Source: Cephalotrichum gorgonifer (lineage: Eukaryota > Ascomycota > Sordariomycetes > Microascales > Microascaceae). From it: 64,000 bases of DNA. Each line of letters opens with the position of its first letter. Position 1 is the first letter of the stretch. The translations under genes and the position numbers were made by a program. Shown piece by piece: positions 47,599 to 59,250 of this stretch. The stretch lies in assembly GCA_900312665.1 (NCBI GenBank), contig ONZQ02000016.1, forward strand, positions 248,001 through 312,000, written 5' to 3'. The notes beneath the pieces were generated by a model. The model was not told the DNA's origin. It ran no database searches and saw nothing but the letters and a program-made list of their open reading frames with translations.

Positions 47599-48707
47599 CT
47601 TGGGTGTCGGGTTTGTCGGGTGGGTGATGGCGAGAAGGGGAGATGGTTGTTGGGTGGTGGTGGTGAAGTTCGACTTTCGAGGTTTGGGGACGCCCGGTCT
47701 GCTTAGTGGATAGTGGATTTTACCCGAGTTTCTGTGGGAAGCCCTAACCTGCAGCGAGATTTTTTTCGCCCGGCCGTGGCTCTTCGGCAGACCCTCGGGA
47801 GAACTTGGCTGGAGAGTGTGGCTGGTGCGGGTAGGGTTTCACGTGAGGGGTGGTGGGGGCGGATGTGGCTCGACAGCCGCGGACAGCCGCCGTCCTCGGT
47901 GGCGGACGACTTGTGGAGCAACACCCATCATGATGCACTATGACTGCTCTCCGCTGGTCCACAGGCACAGTACCTTGTCCATTTCCAGCAACGGCCATTC
48001 CTCGAAGATCCAGGTGGCAAGTTTCAAGGATATCCAAAAAGAGAACGCTAAAATCGAGACCGGACTCTAAATGGAAGTATCCCTTGCTTGGGAAACCCAT
48101 ACTACTGGCCAACTCCAAATACATATCGGCGCGCCGGAATGTCTATTAATTGTCCATTATCGACTGTCCATTGTTAAGGGAGGTAGTAGCTAAATCCTCC
48201 CAAGCATGGGTCCGTCCGTGCCCACTAATAACATTCGTAGCGTCCATACGAATACTAGAACTGCTTGAGAGTACCTGCACCAGCGCCTTCCTATCTAAGC
48301 CTACAGTACATGCGCTAAGGACACTCAGTGTGTTGACATTCCCACCCCATCTCATACAAGTCATACATACATATATATATATCTATATATATTATTGACC
48401 TGGTCGCTCAGTGCGATAGTCTAGCTTAGATACGGCATGGTGAGATTGCGCACGACAACACCACTCATGAAGATTGTTGCATTCCTGCTACATACAAGTC
48501 CTGCTATCTTTGAAAGTGTGCCCACCACAAAAGACCACACAGGATCACCTGAAGCTTAGCATGAGCTGGTTTGCTGCAGAGGAATCCAAGTCCCTCTGTT
48601 CACAGCCACCCTCCTCTCCCGCACCTACACCTATCGGCGTGTACCTTTACGTTTCCACCACAACATCACACTTTGACAACATCAGGACGATTGACTCGAC
48701 AACTCCA
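47599..48707. other. intergenic, 1.1 kb
   Basis: Upstream region of RPS24 (47.6-47.9 kb) and a (TA)n-rich patch. No other gene supported. Confidence 0.5.
48361..48396. repeat. TA/CATA simple repeat
   Basis: Alternating TA dinucleotides with CATA interruptions. AT-rich non-coding DNA. Confidence 0.8.
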
Positions 48708-49619
48708 CTACAACTCCGACGGCTGGACGCGGAGACCTAGTCCAGCATCAGGATCATACTGGCTGGACTCGACGACTGGCTTCAGCCCCGCAAAGTTGCA
48801 CCGACCCTCATGAAGGACCTTGTGCGACGGCGTATGCTCATACTCGAAGTTGATTAGAGTGGTGTCCGAGCCGCTGACTGTTCGTATCCTGAAATGGCTC
48901 TGATCCTGCTGCCGCTGTGACGATGCCGTCTTGGAATCAGCAGTCGTGCTGTCCTCGAAGTAGAACCAGTCATCTCCATTGAGGTCGGCAAATACATATG
49001 TTCCACTGCTCTCGGCTGCGACGCCGGCATCGGCATCGGCGACAACGGCATCAATCATGATCAGCCCGTCCTTGAGGGTGAACAAGCTACGTCGTAAAGT
49101 GTTAGAGAGCCTAGACGCTGGCTTCGCGTACGGGGTGCATGGGGCTAACTCACTTTGGCTGGGCGTTGAAGGTGAAAGAATTGCCCTGCAGTTCATCCGA
49201 ACCATGGAGAAACGAGAAGATGACAACATCAGACGGCCAGCTGAGGATTGAGACCTCCCTAATGCCCGCTTGCATACTCATCCGGGCAACCTGTCCCTTC
49301 GACCCGTCTGCCATAGTGACCTGCTGGGGAATTAGAGTCCCGATTTCCCAGCATTCGACCTTTAATCCGTCACCGGTCTTGACGAAGGCCGTCACTCGGG
49401 ATTTCTGAGAGATGAGATCATCGTCGCCTATATATATTTTCGTTAGCAAATGGCACCTTGAGGCCAGGATACTGCTATTCTGGTCCGCCAGGATCGGGAG
49501 TCCTGACCAACGCCTGAAGGTGCGAACGAACTGGAGGTTGTGGGCCTACTCCCGAGACGGGCAAGAGAGCCCGTCGCCAGAGAGAGGATGCTGAGAGCAG
49601 CGAAAGTGTTGGCCCTCAT
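48708..49619 (-). CDS. secreted protein, function unknown
   Basis: Predicted 240-residue secreted protein. Exons on the minus strand: 49619-49550 (ATG plus signal peptide RANTFAALSILSLATGSLA), 49427-49154, 49086-48708. Intron 1 (122 nt) has a GTAGGC donor and a TTGCTAACG branch point. A 29-nt alternative using a nearer GT is too short. Intron 2 (67 nt) has GTGAGT and GTAG. The mature protein reads as a beta-rich extracellular domain: SRVTAFVKTGDGLKVECW, VTMADGSKGQVARMSM, VVIFSFLHGSDELQGNSFTF, YVFADLNGDDWFYFED, FRIRTVSGSD. Only two cysteines are visible. No family recognised. It could be an effector-like or matrix protein. Confidence 0.75.
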
Positions 49620-51812
49620 GTTGGTCACAAAGTGGCCAAGACGCGGCAGTGTCCGGTGTCTAATACAAATTGCGTGGGAGTACGGTGCTGGCGGTGAGAA
49701 CTTGTGGAGTTAGAAGGTTTCGAGGTGCAGGATAGAGGCCGAGCAGGAGGAAACTGCTATATATATATACGCCCTTCCACCTTCCCGAGCCTAAAAGCAA
49801 CTATAACCCATTTTACCACATACACTGCAAGCAAACGTGCTGATCGTCAGGAGGGGGGTGGTTGTGTAGCTGAGGGCGTCTTCGGCCAGCTTCCGACTGA
49901 ACAAGACCTCAGGGATAGCCCTTTTTGGAAGAGTCTGTCTCAACCGGGCAGCCGGGGGCGTTCTCACGGGAGAGAATAGCTTGACTTGGCTTGCCCTTTG
50001 CTTTAATCGCCGAGATCATCCCGAGATCATCCCGCGGTCCTCCCCCGAACGAGGAGCAGTGCATGCTTCAACCGCAACACTGTATTATTTATGAGCGGCC
50101 GACAGCTGTCTCTCCTAGTGCGAATATCTCCACTCCGGTTGGCTTACTTCATATATTAACTCAAAAAGGAGCCGTGTTGACGTTGTTAACATGATCGAGA
50201 GTCAATATCGGCTGCGGACCCGTGGCGGGGTCTCTTCTGTGCCACCTACCCGGATCCCCGAGAGACAGGGGGTAGGCGTGTGCGGCTTGCATTAAGGAAG
50301 ATGATTAGCCCAAGCACACGGGCGTATATCCATACTCCGGACCGCTCCGCCTTTGCGTCCCCTGCATTCGTGTCAGCCAGCCTCAAAAATGTATTACAGA
50401 CAGCCCGGCTCCACCTTTGTCTCCCCCGCATTCACGTCAGCCAGCCTCTACTATACAAGAAGCCTAGCTCCAATTCTCGTGTTCTACCCCCCATCCAGCA
50501 GTTCCCTTGTGACCTCTGCTGGGAATTAGTCGTACGTTGCTTCTTCTCAATAGGCTTGTGTGACCTCCTGCTGCAGTTCTCATTCGCAACAAGCAGCTCC
50601 TCAAGTCGTCTCAGCCACGTCGCCCGGACACTTCTCTGATTGGCTGTCTTCCTAAGCCCCTTGGTATACAGTTATGTAGATCCCCAGCTCTCCAGCTCCT
50701 CACTGCAAGCTCCATGCGCCCTGTGTGGATCTGATTCCTCGCGCCGGACAGGTTATATCTGAAGGGTAGGGGTCAAGTGCGAAGCTGCCTGTGAAGGTCA
50801 GTAGCAGCTCCAGATTGGGAAGCGTACAGCATGTTTGGTCCTCTCCCAGAGTGTGGAGAACAAGGTCCGTCATTGTTACCTCTCATCACCGACCGTTGCA
50901 CTGGCTCCTCTTCCTGGGGTAAGAAAGTAGGAGAGGAGTGTGTGGCACGGATACAAAGACATGGTATATGTGGCTGTTTAATCCCCACAATGGGAAAGAC
51001 AGATAGGTCTATGGTGCTGGCAGGTCGACCTGCACATACTGCCATGACCGTCATTCTCTCACATCTCAGCTTAGAACATGCTTGGGCGGCTCCACTGTGA
51101 AAGCGTCTCGGAGCATTTGTACATCTTGGTATTACGAACTCGGAGTAATCGTTCATGGCGTGGTTCTCCTATGCACCTGAATTGCGTTGGTGACTGACCA
51201 GTTTCGACCGTATAGTCCTCTTTCTTCTGCACAGTTATAGTAATACTTGACAGGCGTGGGGCAATACTTAGACGATGAGGCCTTTGGCACAGGCTGCTGA
51301 TTGGCAGCAACAAGCAACTAGCCGTTTCCAGTTTCCCGTAATTTCTAGTAAAAAATGAGGCAGCTACCTTTGTAAGGTACGGTATCTGATACTTGGTTGA
51401 AGTATTCCCGTACAAGTACTGAATGGAGATCTCCATGGACCGAATTCGACCTGGCAAATGCAAATGGGAGGGAGGTTAACTCATGGGCACGTGATGGAAT
51501 TATTAAGATGCAAGGAACCAGGGGACACAACGTCATGATCGACGGACCAATATGAAGCTTCCCATCCAACTCCACATTTGATCCAAAAAATAAAGTGCCC
51601 CTCCTTCGACCCTCCATGGCCAATACTGGCAACTGTTCGCACAAGCGCGTCTCCGGTCGGGATACCAGGAAATCCGAGCTTCTGAAAGCAGAATTGTAAT
51701 GATAGCTCTCCATCGGATGGTAGTAACATTATTCTCTCCCTAGGCGTGGCACATTTCTCATCTGTCACCTCCCACGCCACCTTAAAAGCCTGGGTTTCTA
51801 CGCCAAGAAATC
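49620..51812. other. intergenic, 2.2 kb
   Basis: No gene supported. A short imperfect tandem duplication is at 50345-50470. A minus-strand frame at 51481-51780 reads protein-like but begins at GTG and has no splice context. The tail is upstream sequence of the methyltransferase gene. Confidence 0.45.
50345..50470. repeat. imperfect ~63-bp tandem duplication
   Basis: Two adjacent copies share ctccRcctttg and gcattcRtgtcagccagcctc, with several C/T and G/A differences between copies. Non-coding. Confidence 0.65.
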
Positions 51813-52935
51813 ATGGGCCGAATGGAGGGCTCCCTGGCCCGATTCATCCACCAGTACTTGCAGCTAGAAAAGACGCTCGACTACCCAGCCGCCGACCTCC
51901 TGCGGCAGTCGTGGGCCCAGGAAGCCCTCTACGAGAGCCTCTTCGCTGATGGGGCGGTAAGGTTCTCCCCGCCGCCCCGATATCGACTGCGGGTCCTCAA
52001 GGAGCTGCTGCAACGGATCGAGGCGAGCATCGACGACTGGGACGAACATGTATGCACAGGGCGCACCTGAAGCCAAAAAAAAAAAAGAACAATTAGTACC
52101 TCAAGAACGCTAACAACTCCTTCGAGTGACGCAGGGCGTGTCCGAAGACCTCATGTCCTCCTTGACCGAAATGCTCGCCGTCCGCATCCCCCCAGAGACC
52201 GAGACCGTCCAGCAGATGGACTACGTCACGTACCACCTCTCTCTCCTACCCGACCCCACCGAAGATCCTACCCCGGGCGTCCCAGCCAACTGTATCACGC
52301 TGCGCGAATCCAGGGGCCTCCTCGCGCAGGCCGGCGCCACGGGATTCCGGACCTGGGAAGCCGGCCTCCACATCGGGCAGTACCTGTGCTCCGAGCCGGG
52401 CCTCGTCCGCGGCAAGCGCGTACTGGAACTGGGGGCCGGGACGGGACACACTTCCGTCCTGTGCGCGAAGTACCTTGGCGCGGCGAAGGTCATCGCCTCC
52501 GACGGCTCCGACGAGGTGCTCGCCGGGCTGGCGGACACCGTGTTCCTCAACGGGCTGCAGGGGTCCAGCGTATTCGTCCCTAAGGAGCTCGTCTGGGGCA
52601 CGGCGCTCCTAGGGACGGAGGAGGAGAAGTGGAATGGTGGCGAGGAGGTGGATGTCGTGCTCGGGTCGGACATCACGTATGACCCGACGGCCATACCTGC
52701 GCTTCTGGCGACGCTGGACGAGCTGTTTAACCTGTATCCTCTGGTGCAGGTGATCATTTCCACGGCCGAGAGGAACGTCAAGACGCTGAACACGCTGCTT
52801 GATGGGTGTAGGGACGCCGGGATGACGGTAACGTGGATTGACTTTGACGTGCCGAAGCCCGAGGAGCAGCAGGGACCGTTCTATGATACGAGCGTCCCTA
52901 TTCACATCGTGAATATTAAGCGAAACGACGCGTGA
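51813..52935 (+). CDS. EFM3: protein-lysine methyltransferase, EFM3/FAM86 type (eEF2 methylation)
   Basis: Predicted 345-residue SAM-dependent enzyme of the seven-beta-strand family 16 group. Yeast Efm3 and human FAM86A methylate a lysine of translation elongation factor 2. Exon 1 is 51813-52049 and exon 2 is 52135-52935. The N-terminal FAM86-like helical part contains FIHQYLQLE, LRQSWAQEALYESLF and VLKELLQRIE. The catalytic part has YVTYHLSLLPDP, a G-F-R-T-W-E-A-G motif (FRTWEAGLHIGQYL), SAM motif I VLELGAGTGHTSVL (about residues 175-188), VIASDGSDEVL, and GSDITYDPTAIPALL. The adjacent gene downstream is convergent with only 188 bp between. Assignment to EFM3 rather than EFM2 rests on the N-terminal region and is likely but not proven. 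Confidence 0.87.
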
Positions 52936-53123
52936 TGCTGCGATAGTATCTGGAGTGTACCCCAAATATGGATACCCGCTGGGCTACATCTCGTGTCTAC
53001 GAGATTTAAGATTCAGATCAAACGGTCGTGTTTGTGATTATATACTAGTGGTACATGTAATATTCTCACCAATAACCCCCATCGAAGTTACCGGTTACTG
53101 TGTGGTACATCCAGGACACCCCA

Positions 53124-53922
53124 TCATGCAGCTGGCAGCTTCGCCGCTTCAGCCTTCAGCCTCTCCACCAGCTTTCCCCTCAAAAAGGGACTCAATCCCA
53201 AGCTACAACTCGTGTTAGCCACCATAGAAAGGGAATAGAGGAGTAGAGGGCAAACTTACATCCCCTGGTTGGTAAGAATTCTGTACGTCCCACTCGGCTC
53301 CAACCTCCCCACGACCTCCCCCGTGCCGTCAACCTCCAAGCTCCCCAGTATATCCTCCGGATACGCAATCCTCCCGAAATCAGGCGGGTTCCTCTCGTCG
53401 CTAAGGTGCACATGCCCGCCCCTCCCCGCGCCGCCCGCGCCCCCCTGCATGCTCGCCCCGCCGGCGCCCCCGTCTCCGGCCAGTTTCTTCCTGTTATCGT
53501 GCCTAGCCGCGGACGGCGCCCCGGGGCCGGCAAAGGCGCGCGCCTGGGCGATCAGGCCGGGGTCAAACTGGGCGTGTTCCTCGAGGACCTTGTTCAGGAT
53601 GGGGAGGAACTTGGGGTTCTCGGAGAAGGAGGCGGGTGTGGGAGGGATGGCGGTCGTAGTTCCGACGGAGAGGGCCGGGGTAGGGGTGTCGAGGTAGGTG
53701 AGGAGGTTCGTACCGGGGGTGGGAGTGTCCGGGAAGACTTTCTTGAATCGGGGTTAGATTTTGCGACTGAGACAGGGACTGGACGGGAGCTTGGATGGCG
53801 CTTACGATGTGAGGGTTTGAGGAGAGCGTAGATATGGAGCTCCGGAGGAGGGTTCGCATCGGCGGAGAGGTCCTCAGGCGGGCGCTGGTGGCGCCTATGC
53901 TCCTTACGAGAACGCGAGACAT
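53124..53922 (-). CDS. conserved fungal protein with probable mitochondrial presequence, function unknown
   Basis: Predicted 225-residue protein. Exons on the minus strand: 53922-53806, 53741-53260, 53202-53124; phases are consistent. Residues 1-36 are rich in Arg, Ser and Leu without acids (MSRVLVRSIGATSARL), a typical mitochondrial targeting sequence. The middle includes FLPILNKVLEEHAQFDP and a Gly-rich spacer. The most family-like part is the C-terminus: HVHLSDERNPPDFGRI, PEDILGSLEVDG, PSGTYRILTNQGI, LGLSPFLRGKLVERL, the last formed across intron 2. I recall similar C-termini in uncharacterised fungal mitochondrial proteins but no function. It lies head-to-head with the polymerase epsilon subunit gene. 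Confidence 0.8.
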
Positions 53923-54284
53923 CGTGTGTATGTGAATTGGCGAACCAGGTGATATCTGTCGAACTTGGCACGCTGGACAAAACGAGATGAATCTGAGGGT
54001 GAGGTCATATTTCTGCTGGTTGGTGATGCGCTCTGCAGCTGTGCACAGCTGTCAGGATCAGTCAATCGCCAACCCGACCCTTTACGCGCTTGAGACGCGT
54101 CGCATCCCACCTTTCTTCGTCGTCAATCCCAAATCTTAATTGACATCCACCCCGATCGGTCTCACGCCTCCCAAAAGAGTTCTCGACTATCCACTCACTT
54201 GACAAGACATCTCTTCGTTTCCCGTCCAATACCATGCCATAAAAACCTCAAATATTCCGCCATAACACCCCCAAAATAGCAACC
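53923..54284. promoter_or_regulatory. shared divergent promoter region (mitochondrial protein gene / DPB2)
   Basis: 362 bp separate the two start codons of divergently transcribed genes, so both promoters must lie here. I see no TATA box; TCGC/ACGCGT elements occur near 54086-54100 (gcgcttgagacgcgtcgc). ACGCGT is the classic MluI cell-cycle box core bound by MBF in yeasts and regulates replication genes there, which fits DPB2. Activity here is inference. Confidence 0.55.
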
Positions 54285-56686
54285 ATGCGCAAATTCATCG
54301 CCAAAGAAACCCCCGCGAAACCGCCAAACCCCCCCTCCGACATTCCCTCCTCCTCCCCTGCCTTCGGCACCCCGGTCCACCCCCTCAAGCCCTTCTCGGC
54401 AACCCCCGCGCCCGCCCGCCACGCCGTCCTCCCCATCTCCCTCCCGCCTGCCGCCCTCCGCCCGCTCGCCTTCCGCACCTTCACTAAGAAGCACAGCCTC
54501 GCACTCAACTCATCCAGTCTCGCCGAGCTCGCAGCGTTCGTTGGGCGGCACTGCGGGTCGGGATGGCGGGAGGAGGGTCTGGCGGAGAAGGTGCTCGAGG
54601 AGGTGGCGAGGAGCTGGAAGGGGCGGAATGGGGGGGTGATTGTCGACGGCGGCAGTGTTGAGCTCAAGGAGATATTGACGACCCTGGAGGCCAATATGAG
54701 TGGGGGGAAGATCATTGCCGGCGGGAGGGGACTGAGTCGGCAGAACACTCTCGTTATCGGGTCGGGGAGGGAGGCGGTGCCGCTGGGGAGGAGTTTGAGC
54801 AGGGGGGATAGCAGTGGTAGTTTCGGGGTCTCGAGCTTAGATATGGAAGATGAGATTGACGACGAGTCGTTGAATGATGTGAGGAAGTGGCTCAAGATCA
54901 TAGACGCCTTCGAGCAGCCGCGGCTTGTCTACAATGTCGAGAAGAAACACTTTGAGAGGTACATACGGGGAGCAAGGAGCCACCCCATCCTCGTCGAACG
55001 CCGGGCTAACATACACTACTATCTAGGGACACCACGAAGCCATCCATCCTGCCGGCCGCGCCGCGGAAAACACTCGCCTTCAGGAACCGTTACAACGTCC
55101 TCCACCAGCGCCTCCTCCGCCACGAATCCTTCCACACATCCGCCGTAACCACGGCCCGGACGAGCCAAAAGAAGGGCCTGGCCGGGCAGCAGCTACGCAT
55201 AACCCAGATAGCCAACATGCTCGGGCGCCACGGGTCGCAGCAGATGCTCCTGGGCATGCTCATCATCCTCCCTGCCGGGGAGCTCGCCATCAGCGACCTG
55301 ACGGGGACCATCACGCTCGACCTCGCGCGCGCCGTCGACTACCCTGAGAACTCGGCGTGGTTCACGCCCGGCATGATCGTGCTCGTGGACGGCATCTACG
55401 AGGAGGAGGACGAGGACACGGGACAGGGGCTGGGCGGCACGCGGGGAGTGGGGGGAATCCTGGGCGGGAAGTTCATCGCGTCGTTTATCGGACACCTGTC
55501 CTGCGAGACGAGGTCTACGTCGCTAGGCATGTCCGGGCCCGACGGAGGGTCGCAGGACCACGCCATCGGCGGGGGGTTCGGGTGGATCGACTTCCTGGGT
55601 CTAGGGAGCGAGAGGGCCGTGGGGCAGAAAATGCGGAGGGTGGAGAAGAGGCTGCTGAGGCAGCTCACGTCCGCCGAGGCGACGGACCGCTCGCGGACGG
55701 TGATAATCGGGGAGGTGAACCTCGACAACCCGCGGACCTTCCCCGCGCTGCGGAAGATCCTGGCCACGTACGCGGGCGAGGACCAGGAGGCAGCGCCCGT
55801 GGCGTTCATCCTGATGGGGAACTTCATACGGCACCCGATCATGGCGAGGGGCCGCGGCAGGGGCAGCGTGGAGTACAAGGAGTACTTTGATGAGCTGGGG
55901 ACCGTCCTGGCGGAGTTCCCGCAGCTCGTGAGGGACTCGACCTTCGTGTTCGTGCCCGGGGACAACGACGCGTGGGTGTCGGCCGGCGCGACGGGGGCGG
56001 CGTCGCCGATACCCAGGAAGCCCGTGCCCGAGGTGTTCACGTCGCGGATCCGGCGGCTGTTCACGACGCCCAATGCCGGCGACGACCAGTCGAGGGCGAG
56101 CCCGCAGGTGGTGTGGGCGTCGAACCCCAGCCGGCTGAGCCTGTTTGGGCCGACGCACGAGCTGGTGCTATTCAGGGACGATATACTGGGGAGGATACAG
56201 CGGAACGCGGTGGCGATTGGGGATGGGATGAAAGAGAGTGGTGGTGGCAAGGAGGCGGCCTCCAGCCAAGGCGAGTCCCAGACGCAGAGGGACTCCCAGT
56301 CACAGACACAAGGGGGGGAAGACACGATGGAGGTCGACGACGATGCGCCGCAGGATGCGGACAGGGCGAGTGCGGCGGCCGCGGCGGCGGCGAGCCTGCG
56401 CACGGCGCAGAGGCTAGTCAAGACGGTGCTGGACCAGGGGTACCTCTCGCCGTTCCAGCCCAGCATCCGGCCCGTGCACTGGGATTACGCTTGGGGCTTA
56501 CACCTGTACCCGCTGCCGTCGGCCATGGTCCTCATGGACAACACGGCGCCGGCGTTCTGTGTCACGTACGGGCGGTGCCACGTCATGAACCCCGGGAGCG
56601 TGGTGGTGCCGGACCGGAGGGGGGTCGCGAGGTGGGTGGAGTATAAGATGGGGTCGCTGGGGCAGGTGAGGGAATGTAGCTTTTGA
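54285..56686 (+). CDS. DPB2: DNA polymerase epsilon subunit B
   Basis: Predicted 777-residue second subunit of DNA polymerase epsilon, required for leading-strand replication. Exon 1 is 54285-54958 and exon 2 is 55027-56686; the phase is consistent (AG|G). The N-terminal helical domain contains LRPLAFRTFTKKHSLALN and LAELAAFVGRHCG. The OB-fold part has FRNRYNVLHQRLLRH, LRITQIANMLGR, LSDLTGT-like AISDLTGTITLDL, and FTPGMIVLVDGIYE. The inactive calcineurin-like phosphoesterase domain shows TVIIGEVNLDNPRT, FILMGNF, FVFVPGDNDAW, ASNPSRLSLFG and LVLFRDDILGRIQRNA. The C-terminus has LSPFQPSIRPVHWDY and MNPGSV. A Gln/Ser/Asp-rich loop (~residues 645-690) is a lineage insert. Confidence 0.96.
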
Positions 56687-56839
56687 ATTTGGGGGGATGG
56701 GAATAGGGGTGGGGGCATGTAGTTAGCATCATCATGGAAGCATTACGAGTCCTGTGTTTGAGGCGGTTAACACAATGAAAATGGCATGTGAAAGCACAGG
56801 ATCAGATATTGAGCGTCAGCCACATTGCTCGATTCGTTC

Positions 56840-59250
56840 ATGGTATGGTGAAGGATGCCAACGGTATTCGTTTGGGTAATGCTGCTTCCTGGACGTGTTG
56901 TCTTTTCTTCCCCTGAGGTGGTGTAAAGGGCTGCTTCTATCGCTAGCAGGGATATTAGGATCGAGTCCCAGGCGAAGGAGCTCCCGAATGACTTCTTCAC
57001 TTCCCTACTGGACTGCTGTATAAAGTAGCAGATCGGGAGGTTTCAAGTACACGGGATCGCCTTTTAAAATGGAGTAGAGAAATAGGATACTCTTAATGAT
57101 AGAGAGAGCACTCAGTATACGATCAGCAAAGAAGATGGCTTCTACTAGCAGAGTATACCCCTTGTAGCTTACTATCCTTAGATTTTGGTCGATCTCTGGA
57201 TCTTTGTGATAGAGCTAGTTCAGGCCCCCAGTATAGCTGCTAGCAGCAGCCAAGTGCTAGCAGTTATATCTGTCAATATCATACTATATAATATTAGCCC
57301 CTATCTGAATGAGAAGAGAGAAAGGCTCTATCTTCTTACAGAATATCAGAGTAATCTTATTTCTCTTATCTATCCTCTTAATATCAGGTCCAGATTGTAC
57401 TATTAGCTCTAGTATTTCGATATCATCTGCAGTACTGTTTTCTATAGCTATATACAGAATAGTACCACTGTAGAAACTATTATCAGAACTATCCTCCTCA
57501 TAGGATAAGTTTAGATCCCACCTAGGATCCTGAATCAAAAAGTAGATCACTAAAGTATTTACTTCTTAGATAGAGACTTGGACTTCTTCAGTAAAACTTG
57601 AGTCAGGAATGATAGCTCGATACTGCTCTAGGTCGAGGGATATAAATAGAAGGTCAAGGTATAAAGCTAGCTATATTGTATCCTTGAAGAGGTCAGCGAA
57701 TAATAATAATTTTTTGGCAGCAGGGAAGAATTAGACTGCTATCTAGGAGAGGATCTCAGTAAGAAAGTTATATATCTTGCCAGGGGTATAGGGCTTATAG
57801 CAAGATGAGGTGACCACCCAAAAGGGGCCTGATTAAAGTAAGTCCTTCAGCTGACTACTAGATCAAGTACAAATATTAAGTATCTTAAAGAACAAGTTAG
57901 CCTGTTGTAGGCAAAGTGATATAAGGAGAGCCAGGTAATCTAGGGGAGTTGGCAGGGAAGTATTATCTATAAACCAGTCTTTAGGAGAGCTCAAGACTAC
58001 TGTCTATATAATATATACTATATCTACCTAGTCAATACTATAAGATAATTCATTGATATACTCCTAAGTAATGAGAGCTGAGGACTTTAGTAAAGCTGAT
58101 AGGCCTAGTAAGATACTATAGAGTATAACAGACTATAGTTTAATAGACAGATCCTCTATCTATCTAGATATAAAATCTCTATATAGCTCGGATAATCTAA
58201 AGGTAGTATCAATAAATAGAGAGCTAAGTACTGATATCTAGAAAGATAGGGAGATAATATATCTAAGGGCTGGCTACTACTACAAAGATTAAAATAGGAT
58301 AGCCAGATCTGCCTAGAGAATTCAAGCATCTATTAAATGAAGTTTACCCTGATAGGCTATTCTTATCCTAATAGGATATTGAACAGGGAAAGTACTAGCT
58401 CTCTCACTGCCTCCTACTCCAAGTTGACCAAGGGTGAGATCCAGGCAGCGGCTGTATAGGGGTAGGCAGGGTTGGTTTTGTTCCTTATCAGTTCCTTCGA
58501 AATATCGCTGAGAGATATAGAGGGATATCTATTCTCGACAGGATAGTTCAGGTAGCTAAGGTGGAGCTTCATAGATAAGAGAGAATAAGAAGATTCAACG
58601 AGGTGGGCAAGACATATGGTCGTGGTTGTGGACATCTCCCCGGATGACTGGGACGAACAGGACATGGAGGATGGTGAGCCATTAGAGGGGGTTACTTCCA
58701 CAACAGATTCGTACTGGGAAACAGCACAGTGAAGACTGTACACATCCAGACACATGTAGCCAGTTCACAGGCAGCCTTTGACTCAGGTAAGATTGAGAAG
58801 CAAGACCTTGATCGATTCAGGAGCAAGAGGTGCGGCCTCACGGGGCTGTCCGCTGCTATTAATAGTAGAAAGCCCTGGAGTTGAATCGTCATCGTTATCG
58901 TCATCGTCATCCTGAGAGGTGGCCTCAAGGCCGAGAGCTATGCGAGCACCGTCCTGCACCTTGCAGAGGATACTCATGCAGGTGCGTAGGTAATAGAAGT
59001 CCGAGGCCTAATGCTGGATGAGATGAGGCCGGGTGTAAGACGATTGGGTGAGGTTGTTGAAGACAACCTCCAGTGAGTGAGATATCCCGCATATCTCCAG
59101 AATGCTGGCGATGAGCCTCTGTAGGATATTCCGAAGGTCGACTTGGTCATCCGATAGCTCGAGGCGGCGGACCAAGTCGGTGCAATCGCGCATAACTAAG
59201 GACGCGGCTTTGGTGACCAGACTGATATGTTCGGAAAGGGATTTTCCCAT
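56840..59250 (-). pseudogene. decayed ankyrin-repeat protein gene with RIP-like stops
   Basis: Read on the minus strand. An intact-looking N-terminal part begins near an ATG at 59250 (MGKSLSEHISLVTKAASLV, LRNILQRLIASILEICG). It continues through pieces at 58977-58783 and 58755-58414 (SSYSLLSMKLHLSYLN, ISLSDISKELIRNK). From 58.41 kb down to 56.85 kb the DNA is AT/TA-rich and one long protein-like frame is cut by about ten stops, mostly TAG with a few TAA. Where context allows, TAG sits at Trp-like positions. Clear ankyrin language survives: TILYIAIENSTADDIEILEL, PFSLLIQIGANI, GSEEVIRELLRLGLDPN, SSPLHHL. CA-to-TA mutation of a once complete gene by RIP is the likeliest cause. The N-terminal domain is not recognised. 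Confidence 0.72.

Noticed and set aside
49428..49456. 29-nt intron alternative in the secreted protein gene
   Set aside because: Too short for spliceosomal removal. The 122-nt intron with a proper branch site keeps the same phase.
51481..51780. 99-codon minus-strand frame upstream of the EFM3-like gene
   Set aside because: Reads protein-like but starts at GTG, lacks splice signals, and lies in the promoter region of the downstream gene.
56687..58416. transposon origin for the AT-rich stretch
   Set aside because: No terminal repeats, integrase, reverse transcriptase or transposase motifs. The surviving text is ankyrin-like and continuous with the upstream gene.
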